Positions 25,487 to 38,100 are shown, numbered from the stretch's first letter. The stretch: 64,000 nucleotides of DNA from Metaphire vulgaris (GCA_018105865.1 CM030865.1:1890216-1954215); one strand, 5' to 3'. Translations and numbers: made by a program. Notes: generated from the sequence alone by a model not told the origin.

Positions 25487-28400
25487 CTTCACTGGTAACT
25501 CGTCAGATGAATACCGTGTTTTGTGTGGCCATCTTCGCCTGTATTTATACCGCGAAACTACGTCGACCACCTGGGTCCTAACTAGACTCCTGGTCACGTC
25601 TTCCGGTCTGTTCGCTTCCGGTTCCAAACTTCCGGGCGGCGCAATAATTATCGATAGAACGCGGCTATACGATTGTCGAAGAAAAAGAAACAATTCTTCT
25701 TCGTGGAGTAATTAATTCAAATGTATTCCAAATCTTCGACCACCTGTTTGTCGAGTGTTGACAGATTCGACGTTCGATGTTGGCGATGGAAAATGAGCAC
25801 CGCAAAAATGCAATGTCACGGAGTTCGTTGTTGAGGTATGCAGGCTGGCAACAGCGTAACGTGTCTTTAGTTTTTGTTTTTACATGTATTTTCGGTCTCT
25901 ATGTCCAATCAATCACAGTTGGTACCTGTGGCGGAGTTTCCAAAATGGCAATCAATCAATCAATCAGTGTTTTTACATGTATTTTCTGCCTCTATGTCCA
26001 ATCACAGTTGGTACCTGTGGCGGAGTTTCCAAAATAGCAATCAATCAATCAATCAGTGTTTTTACATGTATTTTCGGTCTCTATGTCCAATCAATCACAG
26101 TTGGTACCTGTGGCGGAGTTTCCAAAATAGCAATCAATCAATCAATCAGTGTTTTTACATGTATTTTCTGCCTCTATGTCCAATCCAGTTGGTACCTGTG
26201 GCGGAGTTTCCAAAATGGCAATCAATCAATCAATCAGTGTTTTTACATGTCGGTCTCTATCAATCAAGTTGGTACCTGTGGCGGAGTTTCCAAAATGGCA
26301 ATCAATCAATCAATCAGTCAGTCAGTCGATCAATCAACTTCTATGACGCCTCTGCCATAGTGCCTGTTGCACCAGACAATAATCCAATTCGAATTAGAAC
26401 CAGGTCAAGCCGGAAAGATCAGTCCAATTGGCTGGGTGCAACCTCAAGGCGACTATCTTTTCCAGTGTTTTATCCAGGCCTGTTAGGAGGGGAGATTCCC
26501 CCCCCCAAAAAAAAACCGCCTCAAAATTCTCCCCTCCCCAAATCCCAGCACTTACACAAATTTTGCATTGAATTGTGTCTTTTCCACTCCAACCAAGTCG
26601 ATTCCCCCAGCCCGAAAGCCTCAATCTCCTTCCCCCCAAAGGCCTGGAGTCTGGATAAAACACTGGCCTCAAAACTTGGGGGTTATATACCATCCAGACC
26701 TCTCATGGGTTGTACCGTTCCCCCTCCTTTCTATTCAACGGGGACGGTGTCACCGCAAATTTTTTAAGCCTCTAGAAACCCGTAAGTGAGTTTTAGTACA
26801 TCTTCGTCCTTTTGGACAAAAAAATCAAGTCTCTTATAACATAATATATATAATATATACATTTGGACAAAAATATCAATATTATACATATATACTATAC
26901 ATAATTACTGGTTTAAACGTCCGTAAAATTTGTAATTCATCGGCGTATTCACTTCGGTGGTAATCATGTAATCGCGTAATTTAGGCATTCAGTAATTCTA
27001 TCTTTCCGCCCCTTACTTTACTTTACTTTACTTTACTTTACTTTAATTCCCAATCAGATTCCGTACCAGGATCCGCCGCGCATGGCTTCTATAGCGCCCC
27101 AAAGACGACCGCGGCTTAAGTGAATTCCAGAGCCTATAGTATAGGAGATGACACCCGAGAAATAACTGACGCCTGCAGTGACTGTACGGGAACGAAGGAC
27201 GTCAACAGAAGAAAGTTCTGCCGAGTATTTTGTGAAATGGCAAGGTAAATCGATCGAAGGATGAGCCGTGTCTTGTTTCACAGGTTTTATGGACAACATT
27301 TTTTTAAAAATTGATCGACTGTGACAGAAGTAAAAGGAAAGTGTATTGAACAGTTAGTGTATATAGATATGAAAATATGTCAGTATCTTAAACAAATTCT
27401 CTGACGGAAACACGCATTTTTGTTTGTCCCCATCTTCAGTGCTTCAAAACCTGCTAGAATAATTAATCAATAGATGACGTTTCAATTTTGTTTTACAGCG
27501 TTCGAAATGGAGCACCTCTCTGTCATTTCTACAAATTCTTCCGGGTCCGTCTTTAAGTGTTAGAAATAGGGCACTGTGCCCTAGGCCCCGGGCATCTGAG
27601 GGACCCCGCGTGCTCCAGTCTTTTTATTTTTTTAACCTATTTTTGCTGATCAACTTCTGGAGGATAAATTAATTAAATTAAAAATAGGCCCATATCACGG
27701 GACCTTAGGGGCTTACGTGAATACGTAACCCTCTGATGTATATGCAACGGCTGTCCATTAATTATGTCAAAAAATTTTGGGCAGTTGCTGAACCCCTTCC
27801 AGTGGCGTCGCCAGGAATTTTTGGTTGGGACGAGGGGGGCAAAAGGGGCTGGCGTGTCAGATTCCTTACCCACCCCTCACCCCCTCCACAGAAAACTTTC
27901 TCACCGGATTTGCGCGAATCTGGTAGGTGGTCTGGGGCAGGTTGGGGGGGGGGGGCAGTTGCCCCATTTGCCCCCCACCGTGGCGACGCTAATGACCTCT
28001 GCCCCTTGTCAACAACTGTGAACTTCCAGTGAACCCCCATAATTAAGTCAACTTTTGCCCCACCCGTAAGATCAGCGACGGTCCCTCTAAAGAGTTTAAA
28101 AGGTTATTATTTTTGCGGTGATGAAACCTTTTCCCCTTTCTTTCTCCCTTTTGTTCATCAAGTGTCAAAATGTAGTGGCGATAAGCTGTTTTGCTTGTCA
28201 GGCTTTCCCGCCCATTGCAATAAATAGTATTCCATGAAATTTCTTATATTTTGATTATTTGTAAACATTTGTTTAAAAAATGAAATTGCTGATGTCAACT
28301 TTTCTCGACCCCTCCACCTGTCAACAACTGTCAAACTGCTTCTTCAGACCACTTCCCGTATTTTGTTGACGTAATCAGTGGACACATTGGACACCCTCCA

Positions 28401-28530
28401 CCGACCGACATTCAAGTATTTTCTTCAGCGTCCTTTACTTTAAGAATCAGCCAAACATAATTTATTTCGACAGTGGTTTTTGGGGTGTGTGCGCGCGCGT
28501 GTGTGCGTGTTTATTTGTGCTTGTGGGAGT
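25487..28530. other. Region upstream of the CAP gene; no gene
   Basis: Contains the promoter-side flank of the CAP gene, an approximately 90-bp minisatellite (25874-26330), a probable transposon fragment (about 26465-26665, CAGTGTTTTATCCAGGCC and a matching GGATAAAACACTGG end), (TTTAC)n at about 27015-27046 and fragments of the GGGGCTGTCCATTAA family (about 27750-28400). Confidence 0.7.
25874..26330. repeat. Minisatellite of about 90-bp units, five copies
   Basis: Each unit includes GTTGGTACCTGTGGCGGAG, TTTCCAAAATGGC, a (CAAT)n run and TTTTTACATGTATTTTC. Units differ by small deletions (for example, loss of CACA in the fourth). Frames stay open across several units, giving a spurious repetitive protein. 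Confidence 0.9.
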
Positions 28531-29537
28531 TCATCGTTGAGATGGACGCACAGAGTTCTTCTTCAATTGCGTCAAGTTCTTGACCATGAACCGGAAATGA
28601 CGTAACAACTGAGGAATATCGATCGCCAGGAAGATGACGAAGGGTGTGACGACACAGGCTGCACCCAATGACCCGATGGCGATCGCCGATGGACGCCTGT
28701 CTGAATCGGTGAACACCGGAGTAGCGATCTTCAAGAGCCTCTCTTTCGACGAAGAAACTCCTCCGATATCCAACCTCCCCGGTCTGACGTCATTGGTAGG
28801 TTTGCTGGATGTCGGCGAGACCGAAGACGCCGTCGTCTCAGCGTCTGACCTTGAAGATCTACCTCCAATGAGTTTTTCGCACAGTTGGAGCAGAGATTCG
28901 TTGGTGGCGCCGGACGTAGCTAAAGTTTTTAGAGTGAGGGTGGTAGTGGGAGTTAGACTAGCCAGAGACCCGTATTCTTTCGATGTTTCTGTTGGGCCCG
29001 ACGTAGTTAGGCCTATCCCCAGTTTACTATAGAGATATCGAGTCGTTGTAGAGGAATTCTAGGTAATATTTTGCGACAGATTTTCTGTAATTAAACTGGA
29101 GACTTCTGTGGCAGATGTAGAGGCAGCTGAACTCGCAAAGGCAGTTTGAGCAGAGGTTCTAGTCACAGTTATGTCATGAGTTTTGGTTACAGTTGCACTA
29201 AAATTTACGAGTGACATTGATACAGATGCATCTCCGGTCGACGTACTGTTAACTGCTTGAGCGTCAACGGACATCGCTCCAGAAACTGTGACAAAATCTG
29301 TCGGAATCGAAGTAATTTCCGGAAATTCTGACCTTCCACCCATCACTCCAGTAGACCTCGGTGAGGTCACTTCCCGTTCCTTTGAACTAGCAGTGCTTTT
29401 AAATGAGTTGGATTCAACAGCGGTCGTTATCTGTTTGGAAGTTCTCCCACCATCGCCTGGCGTCGTCGTCGTCTCTCTACCTGTGGTTCCCCCCGCCGGC
29501 GATGGGGGCAATATCCGGTGGGGGTGCGATGAATCCG

Positions 29538-30932
29538 CAGAGGCGGATTTACCACGGTAGGCCCTACCAGGTGGTGCATCGGTACCGGGCCTCCCTTCAA
29601 AATACGAATTTAGGGGCCTCCCTTTTCTAATAATAATTTTTTTCGACTTTTAATTAAAGTTTCTTTAAAGTAATTTATTTTCGGAGATACACATGAATGT
29701 TGTATCGTTAGACGTTAGTCTGTTTGGACATGGATTAGTAATAATTTAGTATTGAAATGCAATTTAATGCATGCTCCATGAGTCCATTAACTCCATGAGT
29801 TAAGTCTCTATATCTCATATATACTCCGGTTTATCTGACCTCAATTAATGGTATGGCTTAATGGCTGGACTCTGACCGAGTGACCGAGATTGCACCGTTG
29901 GCGGTCCTGACACCCGGCCTCTTGCCAGAGCCGGATTAAGGTTTTGTAGGCCCGTTTCACAAATTAATTATAGGCCCCCAGGCGACCTTGGAACAAAAAT
30001 GTCTTAAAATATTTAATAATTATATGGATGGATTTATTCATTGTCAAAAATCTCTCTATGATTTAATTGCTGAAAACGAGATATACACTAAAAGTAAACA
30101 ATCTTGTCTTAAACAGACAGAACATTTTGGAAATAATAAGAAAAATAAGAAATATTTATGAGTTTCTTGAAACATAAACATGGTTAATCCGGCTCTGCCT
30201 CTTGCATCGTTAAGCAGATTAGAGGTACTGCTGACTCAACCTGAGTGCCTGTAAGTGGCCTCGACGGTCAATTCTTACCACGGTACCACCGGTCAAGAAG
30301 CGCGGGAAATGGGAGGTATTTTGTATGCCTCCGTACCTTTGGAATGGCAATGCATAGTTGATTACAGACTACGCCATCACTTTTTGTCTTACCGTAAAAT
30401 GCAACACAGTGACGAAATTTTTGGCAAACGATTATGTTGCTACTTAGATCCATGCTTTTTCGAAAAAGTACTGTTCATCTTCATGTATGATCAACGGAAA
30501 TAAGCTCCAATAACACTTAAATAAATTAAATTAATGCATACGTCAATTAACACGTAATTACAGCGCATTGATATCTAACAGATCATACCTGTCATCCTTA
30601 GCCAGATTACTGAACATTGAAAATGAACTCGTGAAGACAATCGACTTTGCACAGCTTGGAGGCCTTTGCTACAAGCAAAAGTCGTCGGCGACATGTTGAG
30701 ACAATTTAGACTAATTACCAGTTAGGTCGGTTACCAGAACACTACTAATATTAGGCCTAAACACCATCGACCGGCGTTCTTGTCACTGACTGGAAATGCA
30801 ATGCAAGTTTATTTGAGTTGAAGTTAATGGCATTTAATTGTTTAATTTTTCACTGACGTTTTTATTTACGATGCGCTGGGGGCCTCCATGGAAATATTTG
30901 CACCGGGCCTCCAAAATGTAAATCCGCCTCTG
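29538..30932. mobile_element. hAT transposon (non-autonomous), 1395 bp, inserted in an exon
   Basis: Perfect 14-bp terminal repeats CAGAGGCGGATTTA / TAAATCCGCCTCTG. Perfect 8-bp target duplication TGAATCCG at 29530-29537 and 30933-30940. Subterminal GGGCCTCC repeats occur near both ends. The only ORF of note (30255-30503) resembles nothing I recognise and there is no transposase, so it is non-autonomous. It carries a second hAT element inside. Confidence 0.92.
29926..30197. mobile_element. Nested hAT MITE, 272 bp, inside the 29538-30932 element
   Basis: Ends CAGAGCCGGATTAAG and TTAATCCGGCTCTG. Perfect 8-bp duplication CCTCTTGC at 29918-29925 and 30198-30205. Confidence 0.92.
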
Positions 30933-31405
30933 TGAATCCGGACGGACCGGTAGCCGGCTGAGGCGCAGGTGAGGTGAGGCCGCAGGTGCTCGATGCGTAC
31001 TGACAGGTTTTCGTCGAGTCGTCCCAAACGGTTCCAGTGGAGCAATTGTTGAGCTGTATCACGTGGTTTGTGCAGTGGGCAAACGAAGTGCACGACGTGC
31101 AGAACTGGTAATTACCGTCAGCGTAACCGTCGCACGAAGATATGCCAGTCGGACCAGAGGGACAGGTATCCCCTGCAAAGACATCCGTAAACAAAATCAA
31201 CCCCCATTTTATCAGTGGCGTAGTCAGGGTTCCGGAATAGGGGAGGGGGTCACATCGACTTTTACGGGTAAAAAGTCTCCCACGCGCAAACAGCGGTTGT
31301 TGACGAGTTCTTCAATCAATCAATCAATCAATCAATCAACATTGAACATTCTTTGAATATTCGTGTGTTCTCTTCGATCATACTACCTACCCACTCACAT
31401 TTCGC

Positions 31406-31840
31406 CAGTAGCGTGTAGAGAGGGCGGGTGGGGCAGTGGCCCCGGACGCAGACCAGGGGAGGGGGCGTAAAATTGATCCCCGATAACCTTTTTTATGCTT
31501 GTCAGACCATTTGGGGTGATGACGTGGCCCCGGGCGCAGGTACCACAGGGGGCGTCGAAAATTGACCCGATGACCTTTTTTTGCTCTCTGCTCGTTTGCT
31601 CGTGGGCGTACTTTGGACATCTTGGCCCCGGGCCAGTGGCGGCTCCACCGGGGGGGGCAGGGGGGCCCGTGCCCCCCTATTGAGAGCCTGGCCCCCAGTT
31701 CCCCCAGTTGGGACCTATACTTAATGCTACATACATTAAACAACAAATGGTTGGCCCCCCATGATTAGAAGTTGCCCCCCCACTTGCCAAATCCTAGAGC
31801 CGCCACTGCCCCGGGCGTCGGCCACTATCTACACGTCACT
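31406..31840. mobile_element. CAGTAGCGTGTAGAG-family MITE split by a CAGTGGCGGCTC-family MITE
   Basis: The outer element begins CAGTAGCGTGTAGAGAGG and ends near CTACACGTCACT. Within it, 31634-31808 is the CAGTGGCGGCTC-family MITE with a perfect 8-bp duplication CCCCGGGC on both sides. The order of insertion is therefore clear. Confidence 0.85.
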
Positions 31841-32594
31841 CCTTCTTCGCAACGGTTTTGCACAAATCTTACGACAGATTCAAGCCAGAATTATATGGTC
31901 TCCATATGACAACGCCAATTATTTTCACAGTACACTGTATGGTTAAAGCAGATTCTGCAGTTTTGCATTCAGGTCTCGGGAGATAGGCCTACAGTCACCA
32001 AAATTCTAAAAACCCAGCCTTAGGTGAGAATGTCGAATGTTATACTTCGAAGCAAGTACATTCAACTAAATTTCACGAAGGGCCGTATTTTTCACGGCTG
32101 GTGCTCGCGAGGACCAGGTGCAAAAAATTTTCAAGTAAAAACTATTGTTCATAAGTAATAGATGACAGGTAAGGGGCTGTCAATTAATTAGTATAATTAA
32201 CAATTTAGGGGGTTTGAAAAAGTTTGACAGTTGTTGACAGGGGGTGGTCAAGAGAAGTTGACGTCAACAATTTCACTTTTTACAAATAATCAAAAATAGG
32301 AAATTTCATGGAATACTATTTATTACAATGGAAAAAATCACGACAAAAAAGGTCATCACCACAACATTTTGACACTCGATGAGCAAAAAAGGAAAATGGT
32401 AAAAAATGGTCATCAATTCATTCATCCCCCACCAAGAAATCCTGGAACCGCCACTTTCCACAAGTGCCTCATTCAGTTACTGTATAGCCTAAACTGCCAC
32501 AGTACTTTATCTACAGTCCAATAGCTATACACGATCAATCTAGTAATCCTGTGTTAGGCCTACTTAGGTTTTAAATATTAAATTTGTCGATAAC

Positions 32595-32640
<46 letters not shown>

Positions 32641-33464
32641 TTTTGATTATCATAAATGGTATTAACCTTGAACCAGATGAGGCTGACATATCACAAGAAC
32701 AAATACGCTTACGATGTTTCCCAACATCCTGACAATCTCGCTAATACTATATTCTTGCATTGAAGGATGGACATTGGAACCTGGAATTTATGGACGTCTT
32801 ATTCCTTCTAAATTGCCTCCAAACTCAAAGGGTATCTCGATAATTTATGGAGCGCCAATATAAGTAAGTCTTGGTTACGAGAGCCTTGTAGATCAATGTC
32901 CATAATTGATTCATACCAGAGGGAGGCTGAGATCAGTTAACAAAATAAACAATTTTACAATGCGTGGTCCATTGTTGAATACATGTCTTATCATGCTCGT
33001 GTATTGTGTATACAGAATAGGCGGATGTGCATGCAGAGAAACGACAGGTCTTGTGCTAGACTAGATTGATTGTGCTTTGTCATTGCAAGGAACATGAAAT
33101 GTACAAAGACTGTTTCTTTCAACTATAACAGTGCTGACAACTCAGCAAACAATTAAGACAGTCCAAATGGCGGTTGGATTTCGACAACTGCGTTTGGATA
33201 CAAAATCCATTTTAAAATGGTAACTTATAAAATTCAGATTACTAAAACAATACAGCCTTAAAACAACTATAGACCAGCAGTGTTTATTCTAGCCCCCTTG
33301 ACATTGGGGGGGGGATTTTGAAATGTTTGGGGGGACAAGGTTTGAGTTTCCACACGTTTAGGGGGGGAAATTTCCATTCCCACAGCCAACATCTAAAAAA
33401 ATTTGGGGGGAATTTTCAAACTTGGGGGAATCCCTAAGAAGGCCTAGAATAAACACTGATAGAC

Positions 33465-33630
33465 CAGTTTTTAATCTGGACTCCGGGGGGGAGGGCTGAC
33501 AAGGCCGAGGGAAGTCAGCTAGGGGGCTGCTGTTAGTTGATGTAGTATGCCAAAATTTCAGAAGAATTTGAAATTCCCGGGAGGGGAGGGTAAATGGGCC
33601 ATTCCCCCGAAATAGGCCTAGATTAAATCC
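33465..33630. mobile_element. hAT-like MITE, CAGTGTTTAATC family (inverted and decayed)
   Basis: Begins CAGTTTTTAATCTGGACTCC and ends CTAGATTAAATCCTG. Flanks TGATAGAC / CTATAGAC match at 6 of 8. It lies directly beside the 33278-33458 MITE. Confidence 0.65.
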
Positions 33631-34963
33631 TGCTATAGACCCCACGAAAGGCCTATTGCTAAATAAGTCCTATTCAGTGGCGGGTCCAGTATTTGGTAAG
33701 TGGGGGAGGGGGCGTTGGGGTGGCAACTTCCAATCATGGAGGCCAACTATTTTTTTCATAAACCTGGATTAGGGTAGTTGCTTAGAATGAGAGCACTAAA
33801 GTATGGGGGGGCACTGGGGTAACCAGGTACTCGATAGAGGGGGTGTGGGCCCAGTGGAACTGTTTCAGGTCATATTGCCTCAAATTGCTGTTTACCAGTG
33901 GCTAGCCAGGGTTCCAGAATATGGGGGGGGGGCACCAACACCACCACCCACATTTTCCAGAAAAATTCTATGAGCAAAAAGGTAATCAATGAGTTGTTGT
34001 CACATAACTTTCTTGCAACCGCCCCTCCCCAAAACAACAATGACGCAAAAATAGGGGGCCGAACCCCTTCCCTTCCCCGTAGCCACGCCTGCTTTTCGGC
34101 TAACATCCACAAAAGCTAAACACTATCAGTGTCAAAACTGTGAACTGCTTTCAATACGTCATTCTTACAAATATTTGCACGACAAGGAAACAAAGAAATA
34201 GATTGACAAGCCAGCAGAAATGACCAAAAATAACTCTGGCATTGTTCAAAAGTTTTATTATGCTCCTTTTTGTCACCCACTCAATTCTCTAAGCGCTCTA
34301 AGCACATAACACGAAACACTGTCAACAGCCTACACGTTAAAAATACCAATAAACTCATTTTCAAAATTATCACAAAGCAACAAAAATGTTGCCACGCCAA
34401 TAAATATTGAACGGTAAACATAGAATACCATTTAAATCGGCAAAACAATTCTTTGGAATGAATATAATATACATGACATGTCAATTAATGAACTTTACAA
34501 TTATCATGCGTACGATATAACAACAATTATTAGACACTAAGTATGTTCAAAGTACTTGGTAGAATACAAGTAACAAGTACCTTGGTCACATTAAGTACAA
34601 CACTGAGGGCAATAAATCATTAGGTAAGGATGTTAAAAGTACTTGGCAGTATACAGAAACAAATACATGTTCATACTTTGGTCACATTTAAGTTCTGAAC
34701 AAAACCTATGTTGAACGGCTGATACAAACAAACAGCATTGATAAACTCTTATGCAATTTCCTCTCATGTTGCATTTTTAAATACAAAATCTGTTAATTAC
34801 ATAAATTCTTAAAATTACTAATAAATTGGGGTCCATCCATATAATACGTACACACTGAGGGGTGTTGGATTTTGGAGATTTTTCCTATGTATGTTATGTT
34901 CAACGGGGGGAAGGGAGGGTGAAAATATGACTTTTTGCGTAAATACTATATGGATGAACCCTT

Positions 34964-35120
34964 GTTGTAATTATTAAAATATTCATAACAGTAAAAAAGC
35001 ATTATGTAATTATTACAATATTCGTAACAGTAAAAAGCACTATGTAATTATTACAATATTCGTAACAGTAAAAATGCACTATGTAATTATTACAATATTC
35101 GTAACAGTAAAAAAAGCATT
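34964..35120. repeat. Tandem repeat of about 44 bp, four copies
   Basis: Unit contains ATGTAATTATTACAATATTC and CGTAACAGTAAAA. It ends about 50 bases beyond the stop of the DUSP tail frame, so it probably lies in that gene's 3' UTR. Confidence 0.85.
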
Positions 35121-35168
35121 ATGGAACGATATAACCGAATAACTTTCTCGTATTATGCGTTCAAGACT

Positions 35169-38100
35169 TCATGAAAATTTGGTTACATCACGAGACAGGA
35201 CATCAACACTGTTCTGACTTGTCAAACGCGCTATCTCATCCGTGACTGCCTTTGACTTCTGCAAGCGTTTGGCAATCGGCAGGCATTTGGAAATCCTACA
35301 ATACGAACCGTCGTCCGAAAGCTCGTACCTCTCGTCGTTGCTCTCAGTCAAGGTCTGCGTCGCGCAGTGAATGGATTTCGGAGAAATTTCGGTTTCGATT
35401 TCATCCGTCGTCTGCGTGCAACCATCCGCAAGATCGGGCTTCTCGACCTCTTCCGGTATCGTGCTTTCTGAAGGCGCGACGAAATTCTTGGGCGCAGCAC
35501 GCTCCGTTTTGCACCCTGCGCCGTCGTCGCCGTCTTCTACATCGCTCAAGTCGTGCCAGATTCTGACGTGCTTCAGCAGGTACTCGCGCCGATCTTTCGC
35601 ACCGCGTCGGCCGTCATGTTTCTCGAGTCGCGGGCTCCGGCAGATTCATCTTTCTTTCTCCGTTTCTTCTTGTTTTCGTCTCTGTCGCCGGAAACTCCGA
35701 GACATTTCGCAAACGACGACCCTAACGCCTTATCGTCAACGCACAGAAATTCCTTTCTGATGCTCTCTGTCGAGGCCTGCGACCCGGTCGAGGGACAGGC
35801 GGGAACTTCTATCGCAGATCTCTTCCTCTCCGTCGATCGGTCATCCCTGCATGGAAACGAAACCGGAGGGCAAGATTTTTCCGTTTCGTCGAGTATCAAA
35901 TCTGAAAACTCCGAAGCCGTGATACTGTTATCGGCGTCCGACAGCAGCGGCTCGTGAAAGGTAACTGCGGTTGGCGAAAACAGCGGGACCGGCGAATCTT
36001 TTATGCCGTACGCGTCCCTGGCCAGTGGATAGATGTCGCTGCTGACATTGAGCGCTCGGTCCTGGGGCTCGATCCTCGAGCAGCTCAGAATGCTCAGCAG
36101 TTTGAAGGACTCGACGAAATCCTCAGAACGTTTAGCCGAGCTCAACTGGCTAATACGCATTCTTTCCTAGAACAAAGCAAGCGCAAAACACGTCTAACAT
36201 TCACCACGCGTTCCAACTCGTAATGTGTTTGTCAAACAAGTGAATGGTGGCTTATAAATATCACCTGATAGACAAAACACATTCACTACAGTGAAGACTC
36301 ATTAAAATCACATTTAAAATACTGTAGAAAACATATTTACTACAGTGAAGCCTCGTCAAAATCACATTTAAACTACTGTAGGAACTGTGAAATTAAGCAG
36401 AATTGAAACTGGCAGTGGCCATGAAATATAAATGATGCACTGAACTGAAATATCTAAGTAATATTAAATTATTCAAATCCATAAAAAAAACTAAACCAAA
36501 AGAATATGTCAAAACCAATCTTTCCAAAACCAGTTCAAACATTCATCAACACAGGTTAAAAGTGCCATCAAAATCATTATCTAATCTAATCCTCAACTTC
36601 TATAGCGCCACTTCATAATTAATACAAAGCGTCAGCCGATGGCACCACACCGAATCGCGTTCGCACAAGATCCAGGCCAAATCCAGAAACTAGGAACTCT
36701 GAAACCTGAGACCTGCTCTACCAGTTCACTTTCAAACGCCATCAGCTGTTTCTGAAATCCGAGGTTCGGATTGACGTACGGGCGTACGGACTTCAGCATA
36801 CCGAGCGCGTCCTTCCATCCGCAGTGCGACACCGTCATCAGATACGCCACAACAACCGTTGCACTACGCGAAATACCCATTTGGCTGGAAGAAGAAAAAA
36901 ACCGGTAGAAATGAGTAGATGTCAAAACCTAATGAACATGGCGCTTGAGAAACTGAAAACAACGAGAAAATAAACAAAGGCGATACAAGTATTGGAAGCA
37001 TAAGCCTTATTACCTAAATGCAGCAATTTGTGGTGATCAATTTTTTTAAAAAGCAGTGTGGCAAACAACCCTGCAATAATTTTTTCTACCCCCCCCCCCG
37101 CCCCAGGAGAAACTGGGCCAACTGAAGGAAAAGCAGGTGAGTATGATCAAATGGAAGATACACAAATGAGATAAAATATCAAATATAAATGATTCAAGAA
37201 ATACAGAAAGATTACTAAAGCCATAGAGCTTCAAGCAGTGCAGCCATGTCCATTTGACAATATAAATCTGTTGTTATTAGCATAAATCTATGCTATTTTC
37301 ACGAATATAATCATTCTCCAGTAGGTTCTCAGGTGTTTCAGAGAAAACTGCTTGAATTCAGGTAGACTCATACAATACTTGTCTATTAGAGCATTCTACT
37401 TTATCCCCGTAGAACATCAACATTTTCTATTTTTCTTCACAGCATATATCAGAGTCTTATGTGCATAAATCGGTGGTTTTCAATACCAATGAACAAGTAT
37501 GTTTCCTTTGTGTCGTGCTTTGTGTATGAAGTCGTTGCATAGTACAAAATAGCTGGCAATGTTTTGCGAAGGGTTGTCAGGAATCGACAGGCACATGTAT
37601 TCTTTATCCTGAACAGTAAAACATTCACGCAAACGTATCAAATGTCAAACGATATGAGCTTCTTACAAGAGATAATGAAATATCACAGGGAATTTTGCAG
37701 GGTTCCTAAAAACACCCAAACAACAGTGTTTTATATATTAACACTTTTCCCCCATTTGCCCCGAGAATACTCGTCCATTTTACATTACATCACAAATAAA
37801 TGAATGGGTAAAGGGTTAAAAGGTAAAGGTAGGTCCCGTATTCAGGTTCGAGCGTTGGAGCCCGGTGCTTATCCTCCGGACTAGGCAATCAGCGATGCAG
37901 GCAATATATGCAATTATCCGGGGTAGGTTGCCATTAATTTCTCCAGACCCACGTTTTACCTTGCAGCTAGGCACGGTTCCCATTTTTACCACCACCCTCT
38001 AGCGAGTAATGCTGAGTTGAACTTATGGCTCCAGTGGGACTCGATCCCATTCTGTCAGCATGCCTCTCTCGTGCGGAGCCTCTATGCTATCTTCCCACAC

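Larger units (their letters stand above)
28531..31172 (-). pseudogene. Partial second copy of the CAP-gene last exon (chitin-binding-like, mucin, TM), broken by a hAT element and a stop
   Basis: Minus strand. The 5' end (31172, acceptor TTTGCAG) matches the position and phase of the outer acceptor of the first copy (15682). It encodes an eight-Cys ChtBD2-like region (CDGYADGNYQFCTSCTSF, then STGTVWDDSTKTC). At TGPSGF it is interrupted by the transposon 29538-30932, resumes at about 29537 with SSHPHR, continues through a Ser/Thr-rich stretch, then has TAG at 29061-29059 where the first copy has CAG (NITQNSS). Beyond it the frame is open to TGA at 28533, including the same hydrophobic helix and tail as copy 1 at near identity. 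It lacks the four TLQ repeats of copy 1. I see no CAP, EGF or ShKT exons upstream to 35 kb, so this is a partial duplicate. Confidence 0.85.
31173..35168. other. Intergenic region with nested and clustered MITEs; 3' flank of the DUSP gene at its right end
   Basis: Includes the MITE pair at 31406-31840, a GGGGCTGTCCATTAA-family fragment (about 32173-32400), (AAT)n (about 32598-32640), MITEs at 33278-33458 and 33465-33630, a fragment beginning CAGTGGCGGGTCCAG (about 33676), CAGTGGCTAGCCAGGG (33896), a pair of ends CCATCCATATAATACGTA / TACTATATGGATGAACC (about 34834-34964) and a tandem repeat at 34970-35120. No gene seen. Confidence 0.7.

Noticed and set aside
25874..26767. 297-residue repetitive ORF; also considered as a CRISPR-like array
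   Set aside because: It is a minisatellite whose units are contiguous, with no unique spacers, in an animal genome. No cas-like gene is present.
30255..30503. 82-residue ORF inside the hAT element as a transposase
   Set aside because: Too short, and no hAT motif (BED finger, RW block, dimerisation domain) is visible.
28531..31172. A second functional CAP/mucin gene
   Set aside because: No CAP, EGF or ShKT exons upstream, an exonic transposon and a TAG in frame.
37820..38100. A missing DUSP exon in this stretch
   Set aside because: The sequence looks like a tRNA-derived SINE, and the exons on either side already join in phase without it.
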